From Spirochaetaceae bacterium (GTDB lineage: Bacteria > Spirochaetota > Spirochaetia > SZUA-6 > DRHE01), in assembly GCA_020353535.1 (NCBI GenBank), contig CP070696.1, forward strand, positions 2,761,086-2,825,085: a stretch of DNA of 64,000 nucleotides, written 5' to 3'. The notes under the pieces were generated by a model. The model was not told where the DNA came from, ran no database searches, and worked only from the letters and a program-made list of their open reading frames with translations. This document shows positions 8,132 through 18,300 of the stretch, piece after piece; position 1 is the stretch's first letter, and the number at the start of each line of letters is the position of its first letter. The position numbers and the translations under genes were made by a program.

Positions 8132-9090
8132 AGACGATCCTGATCGTCAATCCCCAGGCGGGAAGACGCTTTTTTCTCAATCTCCATCTCCCGCAGGTCA
8201 TCAAGCTGTTGGAACGCCACGGTGTATCCTTCCGTGTGTTCTTTACCCGCCATTCCGGACATGCGGCAAATCTGGTACGGCGCTTTCGGGACCAGATCGA
8301 TTGCGTGCTGGTGTTTGGTGGAGACGGTACGATTCGCGAAGTTGTAAAGGGTCTGGAGGATAGGCCGCTTCCGATCGGAATCATACCCTTCGGCACGGTA
8401 AACGTCCTGGCCCTCGATCTGGGAATCTCCCTCAATCCGATCATCGCCACGACAAGCATCCTGGCCGGACACACCCGCCGGATTGATGTGGGCTACGTGA
8501 ACTCTGAGCCATTTCTGCTCATGGTATCCACCGGTCTGGATGCCATGGCTGTCCACACGGTGGGTCTGCGCTTCAAACGCTATCTGGGGCAGATGGCCTA
8601 TGTGCTGGGAATGATCTGGTCGGCGCTGACGGATCGGGTCCGGAGAATCCAGATATCCGTGGAAGGGCAGAACATCACCGACAGGGGATATCTGGCCATC
8701 GTCTCCAACTCGCGTTACTATGCCGGACCCTACACGCTTGACGAAGATGTCCGTATCGACGACGGCATTCTCAACGTCATCCTTTTCAAGAAAAGCGGCA
8801 TCCTCGACACCCTCCGCCTGCTTATAAACATCCTTGCCAACAGGCATCGCATGATGCCGGATGTGTCATTTTATTCGGGCAAGGTCATTCACATACGCTC
8901 CCGAGGGCGAATCAAGATGCAGATGGACGGCGATAAGGCGCCTTCGCCGCCGGCTCGTATTTCAATACGTGAGCGCTTCCTGCCCGTCTTTGTGCATGGA
9001 GAGGAGAAGAGGCCTGAAGGATTGGAGGCGGTGAAGACAGTATTGGCCAATGTGTTCACCCCATCGACGACAAAGTTCATTCGCCGATGA
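8128..9090 (+). CDS. Diacylglycerol/lipid kinase family protein (YegS/BmrU-like)
   Basis: 320 residues. [13 protein letters not shown] is the usual start. The ATP-binding GGDGTIREV, the [18 protein letters not shown] segment and a C-terminal beta domain identify the DAGK catalytic family (ATP-dependent phosphorylation of diacylglycerol, sphingoid bases or related lipids at the membrane face). The classic GTxNDFA motif reads GTVNVLA, as in several bacterial members. ATG at 8128 overlaps the maturase stop by four bases, giving translational coupling. Its 3' end overlaps the convergent yjbQ gene by 14 bases. The substrate cannot be set from sequence. Confidence 0.85.
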   Translation: MKTILIVNPQAGRRFFLNLHLPQVIKLLERHGVSFRVFFTRHSGHAANLVRRFRDQIDCVLVFGGDGTIREVVKGLEDRPLPIGIIPFGTVNVLALDLGISLNPIIATTSILAGHTRRIDVGYVNSEPFLLMVSTGLDAMAVHTVGLRFKRYLGQMAYVLGMIWSALTDRVRRIQISVEGQNITDRGYLAIVSNSRYYAGPYTLDEDVRIDDGILNVILFKKSGILDTLRLLINILANRHRMMPDVSFYSGKVIHIRSRGRIKMQMDGDKAPSPPARISIRERFLPVFVHGEEKRPEGLEAVKTVLANVFTPSTTKFIRR

Positions 9091-9493
9091 TTTTCACCAA
9101 AACCCGCTTCCTACGCTTTCCGTCGAACTCGCCGTAGAAGATCTGCTCCCAGGGGCCGAAATCCAGCTTACCGTCGCTGATCGCCACCACCACTTCCCGT
9201 CCCATGACGCTGCGCTTGAGGTGGGCATCGGCATTGTCTTCGAAACCGTTGTGACGATAACGGGAGTAGGGCTTCTCCGGGGCCAGCCCCTCCAACCATT
9301 CCTCGAAATCCTGGTGAAGCCCCGATTCGTCATCGTTTATGAAAACGCTTGCGGTAATGTGCATGGCGTTGCAGAGGAGCAGTCCTTCCCGAATACCGCT
9401 CTCATTCAGAGCCTTCTGTACCTCTGGAGTGATATTGATCAATTCCCGTCGTCCGGACGTGCTGAACCACAACTCTTTTCTGTAACTTTTCAT
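9077..9493 (-). CDS. yjbQ: YjbQ/UPF0047 family protein
   Basis: 138 residues. Family hallmarks are visible: [23 protein letters not shown] at the start, [24 protein letters not shown] in the middle, and [28 protein letters not shown] towards the end. The conserved His in NAMHITAS and the LDFGPWEQI signature fit the YjbQ group, reported to have weak thiamine-phosphate-synthase activity; the physiological role is unsettled. I use ATG 9493, since the longer frame to 9610 adds an arginine- and cysteine-rich tail unlike the family. It is divergent from the pseudouridine synthase and convergent with the lipid kinase. Confidence 0.85.
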   Translation of the reverse strand: MKSYRKELWFSTSGRRELINITPEVQKALNESGIREGLLLCNAMHITASVFINDDESGLHQDFEEWLEGLAPEKPYSRYRHNGFEDNADAHLKRSVMGREVVVAISDGKLDFGPWEQIFYGEFDGKRRKRVLVKIIGE

Positions 9494-9593
9494 AATTTTA
9501 CCTTGCTCTATTCCGACCATCTTGTCAAAGAGCCGCGGGCTGGAGTCGCGGCAGCACCGCCGCCGCTGGAGACGGACTGTACTGAAGAGATGG

Positions 9594-9622
9594 TTGTGAA
9601 ACAGGCGCAATTTCAGGATACT
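9594..9622 (+). promoter_or_regulatory. Candidate promoter of the pseudouridine synthase
   Basis: TTGTGA (9594-9599), 17-base spacer, GATACT (9617-9622). The predicted start of transcription near 9629 favours translation from ATG 9646 rather than GTG 9631. Confidence 0.4.
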
Positions 9623-9645
9623 GATCTCAGGTGGGCGTTTTCACC

Positions 9646-10461
9646 ATGGACCTGCAGGTGCTATACGAAGATAATCACATTATCGCCGTGAACAAGAAAG
9701 TCGGAGAGCTGGTTCAGGGCGACCGAAGCGGCGATCCCTGCCTGATCGATGCGCTGAAGCGCTACCTCAAGGAAACCTACCACAAGCCGGGGAACGTTTT
9801 CCTGGGTGTCGTACATCGTTTGGATCGACCTACCAGCGGTGTGGTCCTCTTTGCCCGTACGAGCAAAGCTCTTCAGCGGTTGAACACGCAGTTTCGTGAA
9901 AACCGGGTCCACAAGCTATACTGGGCCATGGTCAAGGTTGCTCCACCGAAACCCTCGGATACCCTGATTCACTATCTCCGGCGCAATACGACCCAAAACA
10001 AATCCTACGCAGAGGATAATCCCGTGGAGGGGCACAAGGAAGCTCGTATGAGCTACCGGTGGGTCCTGAGCCTTGATCGATATCATCTTCTGGAAGTTGA
10101 GCTTCACACGGGCCGTCACCACCAGATACGCGCTCAACTCGCTAAAATCGGTTGCCCGGTCAAAGGGGACCTGAAATACGGTTTTCCCCGCTCCAATCCG
10201 GATGGTGGGATTCATCTTCACGCGCGGGCAGTGTGCTTGGATCATCCGGTTCGGAAGATCCCCCTTCAGATCACGGCCGATCCTCCTGCCGATCCGATCT
10301 GGGATGCGGTGCTCCAGCGGTTGGCAGAGAGCAATATATCGGTAGCCGAACAATTGCCGGACCTTCGACAGCCCGACGCTTCGGGAATGTCGGTACCCCG
10401 AACCATTGTCGGGTCTCCGACAGTCCGACGTTTCGGCCTTGCGCCGGGGGAGAAGGGGTAG
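9646..10461 (+). CDS. RluA-family 23S rRNA/tRNA pseudouridine synthase
   Basis: 271 residues. Catalytic motif HRLDRPTSGVVLFA with the active Asp, then RENRVHKLYWAMV and LHTGRHHQIRAQLAKIGCPVKGDLKYG, all standard for RluA-type synthases that isomerise uridine in rRNA or tRNA. There is no S4 domain in front, so it is a short RluA/RluC-like form. The last ~45 residues after LQRLAESN do not look like the family; they are encoded by a duplicated 40-base element (see repeats), so the tail may be an insertion. The molybdenum hydroxylase genes begin 26 bases downstream on the same strand. The target nucleotide cannot be assigned. Confidence 0.87.
   Translation: MDLQVLYEDNHIIAVNKKVGELVQGDRSGDPCLIDALKRYLKETYHKPGNVFLGVVHRLDRPTSGVVLFARTSKALQRLNTQFRENRVHKLYWAMVKVAPPKPSDTLIHYLRRNTTQNKSYAEDNPVEGHKEARMSYRWVLSLDRYHLLEVELHTGRHHQIRAQLAKIGCPVKGDLKYGFPRSNPDGGIHLHARAVCLDHPVRKIPLQITADPPADPIWDAVLQRLAESNISVAEQLPDLRQPDASGMSVPRTIVGSPTVRRFGLAPGEKG
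10346..10385 (+). repeat. 40-base imperfect repeat, copy A
   Basis: Begins CCGAACAATTGCCGG and ends CGACGCTTCGGG. It is about 80 percent identical to copy B, 52 bases downstream. It lies inside the 3' end of the pseudouridine synthase gene. Internal CCGAA and TTCGG ends make it an inverted-repeat-like unit. Confidence 0.6.
10398..10437 (+). repeat. 40-base imperfect repeat, copy B
   Basis: Begins CCGAACCATTGTCGG and ends CGACGTTTCGGC. It is the partner of copy A. The 52-base period is not a multiple of three, so the two copies are read in different frames. Confidence 0.6.
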
Positions 10462-10486
10462 GTATACTCTCCAAAGGAGTGATTGC

Positions 10487-11962
10487 TTGGAGCAACCGAT
10501 TCGTTTCATTCTGAATGATGAGTCCATCGAAACCGATTTGCATGGCGGCACGGTGGTTTTGGATTTTCTGCGCAGGCATCGGCGGCTGACCGGTACCAAG
10601 GAGAGCTGCCGGGAGGGGGACTGCGGTGCCTGTGCGGTTTTGCTGGGCGAGTTAGCGGTTGACGGACAAGCGATTGTCCAGTACAGGGTGGTGAACTCCT
10701 GCCTGCTTCCTCTGGGAGACATCCAGGGTAAACACCTCGTGAGCATCGAGGGAATCAATCCCCCTCGCGGGGGCGAGGATGCGGTGGATACGGTTGCTCT
10801 GACGCCGGTCCAGAGCCAACTGGTAGTCCATGGCGCCATTCAATGTGGATTCTGTACGCCCGGATTCGTCGTCTCTCTTACAGGCTATTTGCTGGGCCAG
10901 CGACAATGGAGTTTCGAGGGAGCGGTGGATGCCGTGGCGGGGAACATCTGCCGCTGTACGGGCTATGCGTCCATCAAGAGAGCGATCGTCGATCTGTTGG
11001 AACAAGTGACGGGGAGTTCCCGTTCGGGGAGCTCTGCGGATGCGGCGGACCGCGGGCGGCTGGAGACCCTGGTAGCCTGTGGGGTGGTACCCGCCTACTT
11101 CCTGACCATTGGCGAGCGGCTGCGGACGCTGGAAGCGCCGCAGCGGCAGAGGCGGCGTCCTGCGGACTACACGGTGGTAGCCGGGGGTACGGATCTGTTC
11201 GTGCAGAAAGCCGAACAGCTGATGGAGGAAAGCTTGAGCTTTGTTTCCGGCGTTTCGGAGCTCCGGCAGGTTCGCGAGGAGAGCGATCGGCTGTACCTGG
11301 GCGCCGGCATCTCGATGGCGGAGGTGAAGGAGCTCCCCGAGCTGAGGAAGCGGCTGCCCCAACTTGCCGATGCCCTGCCCCTGATTGCCTCCGCACCGAT
11401 TCGCAATCGGGCCACCCTGGGCGGTAACATCGTAAATGCCTCACCGATCGCTGATTTCACGGTGATGCTACTGGCCCTGGGTGCTGTTCTAGGGCTGAAA
11501 AACGAAAAGACTGTCCGAGAGCTTTCGCTGCAGCGCTTCTTCCGGGGATACAAGCAGTTGGATATGGAGCCGGGAGAACGTCTGGAGTGGATTGCCCTGC
11601 CCCTGGAGGAGGGGAATTTCAGCTTCGAAAAGGTATCCAGGCGCCGCTATCTGGATATCGCCAGTGTCAACTCCGCCGCTTGGATCTGCCATCGGCACGG
11701 CCGCATCGAAAAGCTGCGCCTGGCAGCAGGAGGGGTTGCGCCCATTCCCCTTTATTTGGCTCAGGGCTCCGCCTGTCTGGAGGGTCAGGAGCTCGGGGAT
11801 GAGCTCCTGGAACAGGCTTTGGATCGGGTGCAGGAGGAGATCTCCCCCATCAGCGATGTGCGGGGAAGCGAACGGTACAAACGCCTGCTGCTCCGACAGC
11901 TGCTGCTGGCCCACTTCATCAAGTTCTTCCCGAAACGTATCCATGCCGAGGTGTGGGCATGA
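10487..11962 (+). CDS. Molybdenum hydroxylase (xanthine-dehydrogenase family), fused FeS and FAD subunit
   Basis: 491 residues from a TTG start with AAAGGAG 8 bases upstream. Residues 1-165 carry two [2Fe-2S] sites: CREGDCGAC with a later Cys, then CGFCTPG and CRCTGY. Residues about 200-480 are the FAD-binding part with VVAGGTDLFV and APIRNRATLGGNIVNASPIADF, plus a C-terminal CO-dehydrogenase-flavoprotein domain. This layout equals the XdhA-type small subunit, passing electrons from the molybdopterin subunit encoded next (ATGA overlap). Given the linked ssnA-, hyuA- and mocA-like genes, purine or another N-heterocycle is the likely substrate (inference). Confidence 0.9.
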   Translation: MEQPIRFILNDESIETDLHGGTVVLDFLRRHRRLTGTKESCREGDCGACAVLLGELAVDGQAIVQYRVVNSCLLPLGDIQGKHLVSIEGINPPRGGEDAVDTVALTPVQSQLVVHGAIQCGFCTPGFVVSLTGYLLGQRQWSFEGAVDAVAGNICRCTGYASIKRAIVDLLEQVTGSSRSGSSADAADRGRLETLVACGVVPAYFLTIGERLRTLEAPQRQRRRPADYTVVAGGTDLFVQKAEQLMEESLSFVSGVSELRQVREESDRLYLGAGISMAEVKELPELRKRLPQLADALPLIASAPIRNRATLGGNIVNASPIADFTVMLLALGAVLGLKNEKTVRELSLQRFFRGYKQLDMEPGERLEWIALPLEEGNFSFEKVSRRRYLDIASVNSAAWICHRHGRIEKLRLAAGGVAPIPLYLAQGSACLEGQELGDELLEQALDRVQEEISPISDVRGSERYKRLLLRQLLLAHFIKFFPKRIHAEVWA

Positions 11963-14268
11963 AACACAGCGATCTGGATCTTCACGCCCGCGGCCAGGCC
12001 CGCTTTGTCGACGATCTGTCCGAACCTGAGGGGATGCTCTACGCCGCCGTGTTTCCCTCTCCGGTGGCCCACGGCAGGGTTACCCGGCTGGACACCGAAG
12101 AAGCCGGGAAGAGCAGCGGCGTGCGTGCCGTGCTCACCTCCTCCGACATACCCGGGACCAATCAGATCGGAACCCTGGTCGCTGATGAACCGCTGCTGGC
12201 CGAAGAGGTGGTCCATTATGTCGGGCAGCCCGTAGCCCTGGTGTTGGCCGAATCCGAAGCTGCAGCCAGGGCGGCGCTGGCGAAGATCGGACTGGAGATC
12301 GAAGAGCTGCCGGCCGTATTCGATCCCAGAGAGGCTCAGGAACGGGGCGAGTTGATCGTTGCCCCCCGCACCTTTTGCCTGGGAGACGTGGAGGCAGCCT
12401 GGAAACGATGCGACCGGATCATCGAGGGGAGGGTGGACACCGGCAGCCAGGAGCACCTGTATCTGGAAACCCAAGGGTCTCTGGCTCTGCCGGCGGAGCG
12501 CGGGGGCGTCAGGGTCATCTCCTCCACTCAGAGTCCCACTGGGGTCCAGCGGGTAGTCGCCCGCATCCTGGGATTGTCCATGCACCAGGTGGAGGTGGAG
12601 GTGATGCGTTTGGGGGGCGCCTTCGGCGGCAAGGAGGATCAGGCCACGGCCTGGGCGGCTCTGGCCGCGCTGGGCGCCGTGCTCTGCGGGAAGCCGGTGA
12701 AGCTGGTTCTGCACCGCCACGAAGACATGGTCTACACCGGCAAGAGACATCCCTATTCGTCGGACTACTGCATCGGCCTGAGCTCCAGCGGCAAGATCCT
12801 GGCCTATGAGGTGGAATTCTTTCAGAACGCCGGCGCGGCCGCCGACCTGTCCCCGGCGATCCTGGAGCGCACCCTTTTCCACTGCACGGGCAGCTACTTC
12901 GTACCCAATGTGAAAGCTACCGCCTACTGCTGCCGCACAAATCTGCTGCCCAACACCGCTTTCCGCGGCTTCGGAGGTCCCCAGGGAATGTTCGTGATGG
13001 AGGCCGCCCTGTTCAAGGCCGCCGCCGCCCTGGGTGTCAGGCGAGAAGAGCTCCAGGAGAAGAACCTGCTCAAGGACGGAGACACCTTTCCCTACGGAAT
13101 GACCGCCAGAGGCTGCAGCGCTCCGGCCTGCTGGCGGGAGGTGAAGTCCCGTTACGACTATGGGAAAGCGGTAGAGCGGGTCGAGGCGTTCAACAACAGC
13201 CATACCCTTTCGAAAAAGGGGCTGGCCCTCATGCCGGTCTGCTTCGGGATTTCCTTCACGAACACGGTGTTGAACCAGGGAGGAGCCCTGGTGCACGTGT
13301 ACACCGACGGCAGCGTCAGCGTCAGCACCGGGGCAGTGGAGATGGGTCAGGGGGTCAAGTACAAGATTCTCGAAGTGGCTGGGAGGGTGTTCTCCATAGA
13401 CAGGCGGCGCGTCAGGGTGGAGAGCACCAGCACCCTGCGGGTGGCAAACACCTCCCCCACCGCCGCTTCCACAGGCACGGACCTCAACGGCAAGGCAACG
13501 GAAATCGCCTGCCGGACGATCCTGGCCCGTATCAAAGAGGTGGCGGCCCGGGAGCTGGAGCGGGAGGATTCCGCCAAGGTGGAGATCCGGGAGGAGCAAA
13601 TTTACTACGATGGAGAAAAAACGGATCTCAACTGGGACCGCCTCATTCCCCGGGTCTACACGCGACGGATCAATCTCTCCGCCCAGGCTCACTATGCTAC
13701 ACCCGGGATTCATTTCGACAAGACCCGGGAAAAAGGAGAACCCTTTTCCTATCACGCCTACGGAACGGCGCTGTGTGAGGTAACCGTGGACTGCCTGCGG
13801 GGGATCTATGAAATCGATGCTGTCAGAGTGGTGCACGATCTGGGGCCAAGCCTGGCTCCCCAGGTCGACCTGGGGCAGGCCGAAGGGGGGATCGTCCAGG
13901 GCATCGGCTGGCTGACCCTGGAGGAGGTGTCGTACTCGGAAGAGGGCAGGTTGCTTACAGGTACACTGAGCACCTACAAGGTGCCGGATATCTATCACAC
14001 TCCGCGAGAGCTGGACGTTCATTTCCTCGAAGACAGGGAAAATCCATTGGGTGTATTCAACTCCAAGGCGATCGGAGAGCCTCCTCTGATGTATGGAATC
14101 GGTGTGTACTACGCTCTGCTGGCGGCGATCCAGGCCTTCCGCCCGGACCGGGATATTCCTATAGTCGCCCCCCTGACACCGGAGCGGGTTCTCATGAATC
14201 TGTACGAGGATCGTTTCGCCGAGCTCAAGGGCTTCGCGGCAAAAGCGAAGAAGACCGTATCACGGTGA
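11959..14268 (+). CDS. Molybdenum hydroxylase (xanthine-dehydrogenase family), molybdopterin-binding subunit
   Basis: 769 residues. ARGQARFVDDL and an ald_Xan_dh_C domain open the protein, followed by RLGGAFGGKE, NTAFRGFGGPQG, GAVEMGQGVKYK and KAIGEPPLMYGIG. E707 in KAIGEPP is the conserved catalytic base. The fold binds Mo-pterin and hydroxylates N-heterocycles or aldehydes using water. ATG 11959 overlaps the previous stop; an upstream in-frame GTG at 11953 is less likely. The two-gene arrangement is complete without an XdhC-type chaperone in the window, though a MocA-like protein (38743) and modABC (40767-43246) are present. Whether it uses selenium cannot be told. Confidence 0.9.
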   Translation: MKHSDLDLHARGQARFVDDLSEPEGMLYAAVFPSPVAHGRVTRLDTEEAGKSSGVRAVLTSSDIPGTNQIGTLVADEPLLAEEVVHYVGQPVALVLAESEAAARAALAKIGLEIEELPAVFDPREAQERGELIVAPRTFCLGDVEAAWKRCDRIIEGRVDTGSQEHLYLETQGSLALPAERGGVRVISSTQSPTGVQRVVARILGLSMHQVEVEVMRLGGAFGGKEDQATAWAALAALGAVLCGKPVKLVLHRHEDMVYTGKRHPYSSDYCIGLSSSGKILAYEVEFFQNAGAAADLSPAILERTLFHCTGSYFVPNVKATAYCCRTNLLPNTAFRGFGGPQGMFVMEAALFKAAAALGVRREELQEKNLLKDGDTFPYGMTARGCSAPACWREVKSRYDYGKAVERVEAFNNSHTLSKKGLALMPVCFGISFTNTVLNQGGALVHVYTDGSVSVSTGAVEMGQGVKYKILEVAGRVFSIDRRRVRVESTSTLRVANTSPTAASTGTDLNGKATEIACRTILARIKEVAARELEREDSAKVEIREEQIYYDGEKTDLNWDRLIPRVYTRRINLSAQAHYATPGIHFDKTREKGEPFSYHAYGTALCEVTVDCLRGIYEIDAVRVVHDLGPSLAPQVDLGQAEGGIVQGIGWLTLEEVSYSEEGRLLTGTLSTYKVPDIYHTPRELDVHFLEDRENPLGVFNSKAIGEPPLMYGIGVYYALLAAIQAFRPDRDIPIVAPLTPERVLMNLYEDRFAELKGFAAKAKKTVSR

Positions 14269-14290
14269 TGGCATGGGATATATATTACTA

Positions 14291-14319
14291 TTGCAATAAT
14301 ATTTAAGATCTGGTAGACT
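14291..14319 (+). promoter_or_regulatory. Candidate promoter upstream of the alpha/beta hydrolase
   Basis: TTGCAA (14291-14296), 17-base spacer, TAGACT (14314-14319), in an AT-rich gap directly after the molybdenum hydroxylase. It would leave an untranslated leader of about 190 bases before ATG 14517; nothing else is recognisable in that leader. Confidence 0.4.
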
Positions 14320-14516
14320 ATTTCCCCGGATCTGATACATCATCGCAGGATAATTCTTTCGATTCATGATTGACGGTTTTAAACTCGGTTATATGTGAGC
14401 GGAGGTACGTGGGCTGGTTGCAGCATCGATTTATCCGACGAATGCAGGAATACGCTGCAATCGTATCTCTGGCCGCTTTTCCCTGTCTTTTGTCGTTCTG
14501 CGCAGGGGATGAGGTC

Positions 14517-15365
14517 ATGGTGGAACCGAAGAAAGCAACTATCACACCTTGGTCGCAGTGGTGTACGTTCGAGGACAAGCGGATTCATTATATAGATACC
14601 GCTGCTCCCCGAAACGGGGACACTCTTCTAATCATCCATGGCTACCTGGGGTCAACCGTTTCCTTTCTGGATCTGATCGACACCCTATCCGGAGATTTCC
14701 GGGTGGTGATGCCCGATTTTCCAGCCTTCGGAGCCTCAGAGGCGCCGCATAGTACCTACACTATGGAGTTCTACCTCGATTTTCTCGAAGCGTTCTCGCA
14801 AGCGGTCGGTCTCGATCATTATTTTCTGATGGGTGCCTCCATGGGTGCAAACATAGCGGTTCATTACACCGTACTACATCCGCAGCAGGTTCAGAGATTG
14901 ATCTTCCTCAGCCCCTTCGGTTTGAAAGACCAGGCAGGGAGGATGGCCCAGATCAAGCGCTGGGATCCGCTGTTGCCGCTGGCTGCCTCTCTGATCACAA
15001 AGAGGAATATAGAAAGGTGGCTGCTGCGCTCGATCTACAACGACGATCGGGTTACCCCGGAGCTGGTCGACGCCTACTGGAGACCCTTGACCACTCCTGA
15101 AGGCCGCCGGATTACCGTGGAGATCACCCGGAAGATCGTGGGCCGTTGTTCGATGGATGAGCTTCTGCCGCAGATCGGGCAGCCGGTATTGATTCTGGTC
15201 GGTTCAGAGGATACACTGATTAGTCTCAAGGATCGTGAAAAGTACTCCGAACTGCTCGCTGATGAGCAGCTGGAGATAGTAGAACGAAGCGGGCATTTTG
15301 TATATCTTGACTCGCCCGATGTTGTTTCCAACAAAACAGTAAGATTCACCAGGGGAGGCATGTAG
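14517..15365 (+). CDS. Alpha/beta-fold hydrolase
   Basis: 282 residues. LLIIHGYLGSTVSFLDLID supplies the oxyanion-hole HG, MGASMGANIAVHY the nucleophile elbow (Ser in GASMG), GSEDTLIS the acid region and SGHFVYLDSPD the catalytic His. It is therefore a complete serine hydrolase, probably cytoplasmic. I chose ATG 14517 (AGGGGATGAGG upstream); the frame is open to 14370 and an upstream ATG would add a hydrophobic stretch, so an exported form cannot be ruled out. It is two bases from the dehydratase activase gene and probably co-transcribed. An ester- or thioester-cleaving role would fit acyl-CoA chemistry, but this is inference. Confidence 0.82.
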   Translation: MVEPKKATITPWSQWCTFEDKRIHYIDTAAPRNGDTLLIIHGYLGSTVSFLDLIDTLSGDFRVVMPDFPAFGASEAPHSTYTMEFYLDFLEAFSQAVGLDHYFLMGASMGANIAVHYTVLHPQQVQRLIFLSPFGLKDQAGRMAQIKRWDPLLPLAASLITKRNIERWLLRSIYNDDRVTPELVDAYWRPLTTPEGRRITVEITRKIVGRCSMDELLPQIGQPVLILVGSEDTLISLKDREKYSELLADEQLEIVERSGHFVYLDSPDVVSNKTVRFTRGGM

Positions 15366-15367
15366 CA

Positions 15368-18300
15368 ATGCAAGGTTTTTCTCTCGGATTAGATATCGGT
15401 TCGATTTCCGTCAACACGGTGCTCATCGATGATGAGAGAAATGTTGTTGAGAACCACTATACCCTTTGTCATGGGCGTCCCTTTCATGCCCTGCATGAGG
15501 TTCTAAAGGACCTTTTAAAACGTCATCCGGTGGAGGCATTTGAACGCATAGCAATTACAGGTACAGGGGGCAAGCTGGGCAGCGAGTTGATCGGAGGCTA
15601 CTTTGTCAATGAAATCGTGGCCCAGTCCAGCTCGGTCGCGGTATTTCATCCCGAAGCCAAGACCGTCATCGAGATGGGCGGGGAGGACTCGAAGCTGATT
15701 ATTATGAATGCCGAAACTGGGAATGAAGTATCCCAGCTGGCGGATTTCGGCATGAATACGGTGTGCGCCGCTGGTACCGGAAGCTTCCTCGACCAGCAGG
15801 CAAAACGAATCGGCGTTTCCATAGAGAACGAGTTCGGTGAGCTGGCCCTGAAAAGCGAAAATCCGCCTCATATTGCCGGACGCTGCAGCGTATTCGCAAA
15901 GAGCGACATGATCCACCTGCAGCAAATCGCCACACCGGTTCATGATATCGTAGCCGGTCTCTGTTTCGCCGTAGCCCGAAATGTCCGCAGCAATCTGGCC
16001 AGAGGCCGGGACCTGGAAACGCCGGTTGTTTTTCAGGGCGGGGTGGCGGCGAACGCAGGTGTCGCCAGGGCGTTCCGGGAAGTGCTGAAACTCAGAGACG
16101 GCGAGCTGATTATCCCGAAGTTCTACGCCTCTATGGGTGCCATCGGGGCGGTGTTCCACGTGCTGGACAGTCCTCCGGAGGCGGATCTTTCCTTTCATGG
16201 ACTAATCGCTTTGGAAAAGTACATCGAAGACCCGACCGTGAATCTACCGCATTGGCAGCAGCTGGAGCCTTCCACAGCCAAAGGGCTCAAAGAGGTGGTA
16301 TTCAATCCCCAGCCGGGGAAGCAAATCGATGTATACCTCGGCGTGGACGTCGGATCATTAAGCACCAACGTGGTTCTGATCGACGACCAGACAAACGTGG
16401 TTGCTCGACGCTACCTGCCCACAGCCTCCAAGCCCCTGGAGGCCATTCGTAGGGGACTTTCTGAGATCTACGAAGAGGTGGGGAAAGCGGTGGTGGTGAG
16501 GGCAGCCGGAACCACCGGCTCCGGCCGCTATCTGACCGGTCATTTCATCGGTGCTGACACGATCAAGAACGAGATTACAGCTCAGGCTACGGCGGCGATC
16601 TTCTATCATCCGGAGGTGGACACGGTGTTCGAGATCGGCGGTCAGGACTCGAAGTACATCAGCATCGACAACGGGGTGGTCGTGGATTTCGAGATGAACA
16701 AGGTCTGCGCTGCCGGTACCGGAAGCTTCCTGGAAGAGCAGGCGGAGAAGCTCGGGATCAAGATCGTCGATGAGTTCGGCCAATTAGCCCTGGGTGCGAA
16801 GAGACCCTCCCGCCTCGGCGACCGCTGTACGGTGTTCATGGAAAGCGACCTGAATTCCCACCAGCAGAAGGGAGCCAACAAGGAAGATCTAATCGGCGGA
16901 CTGGCCTATTCCATTGTGCAGAACTACATCCAGAAAGTTGTGGGAGCCAAGCGCATCGGGGATCACATTCTCTTTCAGGGCGGCGTGACCAACAATCCCG
17001 CGGTCGTGGCCGCCTTTGAGGCGGTGACGGGCAAGAAGATCACCGTTCCGCCGCATTTCGACGTTACCGGCGCGATCGGAGCGGCTATGCTGGCCAAGGA
17101 TGAGGTTCGCAAGAACGGCAACAAGACGAACTACAAAGGTTTTGAGGTCAGCAGGATCCCCTACACTATGAGCCGTTTTACCTGCCAGAGCTGTGAGAAT
17201 CATTGTGATGTTCACAAGGTGGTGATCGAAGGGGAAAAGCGGGCGCTGTTCTACGGAGACCGCTGTGACAAGTACCAACCCCAGGGTGTCAAGGATGAGA
17301 AGGAGAGGCGAAGGAGGGAAATCCCCAATCTCTTCGAGCTGAGGGAACAGTTGCTCCTTGGCGATTTCAAGGATGAGCCGATTGATCAGGAGGTGGAGAC
17401 GAAGACCACCATCGGCATTCCAAGGGGGCTGATGATCTACTATCAGCGCTTTCCATACTGGCGCACCTTCTTCGAGCAATTGGGTTTCCGGGTGGTGTTG
17501 TCCCGTCCATCGGACCGTCCCCTGGTCACTCAGTCGTTGAGCATGTTGGTGGCGGAAACCTGTTTCCCCGTGGAGGTGATGCACGGACACATCCACGATC
17601 TGCTGGAAAAGGATCCGGACTACATCTTCATGCCCTTCGTGGTGGATAATCCGGCGGATGATCAAAACCCCACCATCAACTACAACTGCCCCTGGATCCA
17701 GTCCTACCCGTTCATGATCCGGGGGGCAATGAAGGGAGAGAAGGCGGCGGAGAAATTTCTGGTGCCCACCCTCCACTTCCGCTATTCCCGCAAGAAGCTG
17801 GTTCGCGATCTTGCGGAGTTTATGCATAAAACCTTCGCTATCGATACTAAAGCTGTCGACCGGGCCATGAAGGCGGCGGAAAAGGCCCAGGCGACCTTTG
17901 AACGAGCCCTTCTTGAAGAGGGTCGGAAGATACTGTCGGACCTTCCCAAAAACAGGACCTCCGTGGTTGTGCTCGGCCGGCCGTACAACACGGGAGATCC
18001 GGAGCTGAACTTGAGCCTGATCGAGAAGCTGATCGATCTGGACGTGCTTCCCATTCCCCTTGACTTTCTACCCCTGAAAGAGACAATCGAGGAGATCTAC
18101 AACGATTACGACATGATGTACTGGCCTAACGGGCAGAAGATCCTGGCCGGTGCGCGGATGGTGGCCGGGGAGGAACTGCTGCACGCCGTGTACATCACCA
18201 ACTTCCGCTGCGGTCCCGACAGCTTTCTTTCCCATTACGTCCGGGAGGAGATGCGGGGCAAACCCTATCTGCAGCTGGAGGTGGACGAGCACAGCGCCGA

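Noticed and set aside
11785-14022. 745-residue minus-strand frame opposite the molybdenum hydroxylase
   Set aside because: Low-complexity, His/Gly/Leu-rich shadow of a gene with clear motifs on the plus strand; GC-rich codons leave the reverse frame open.
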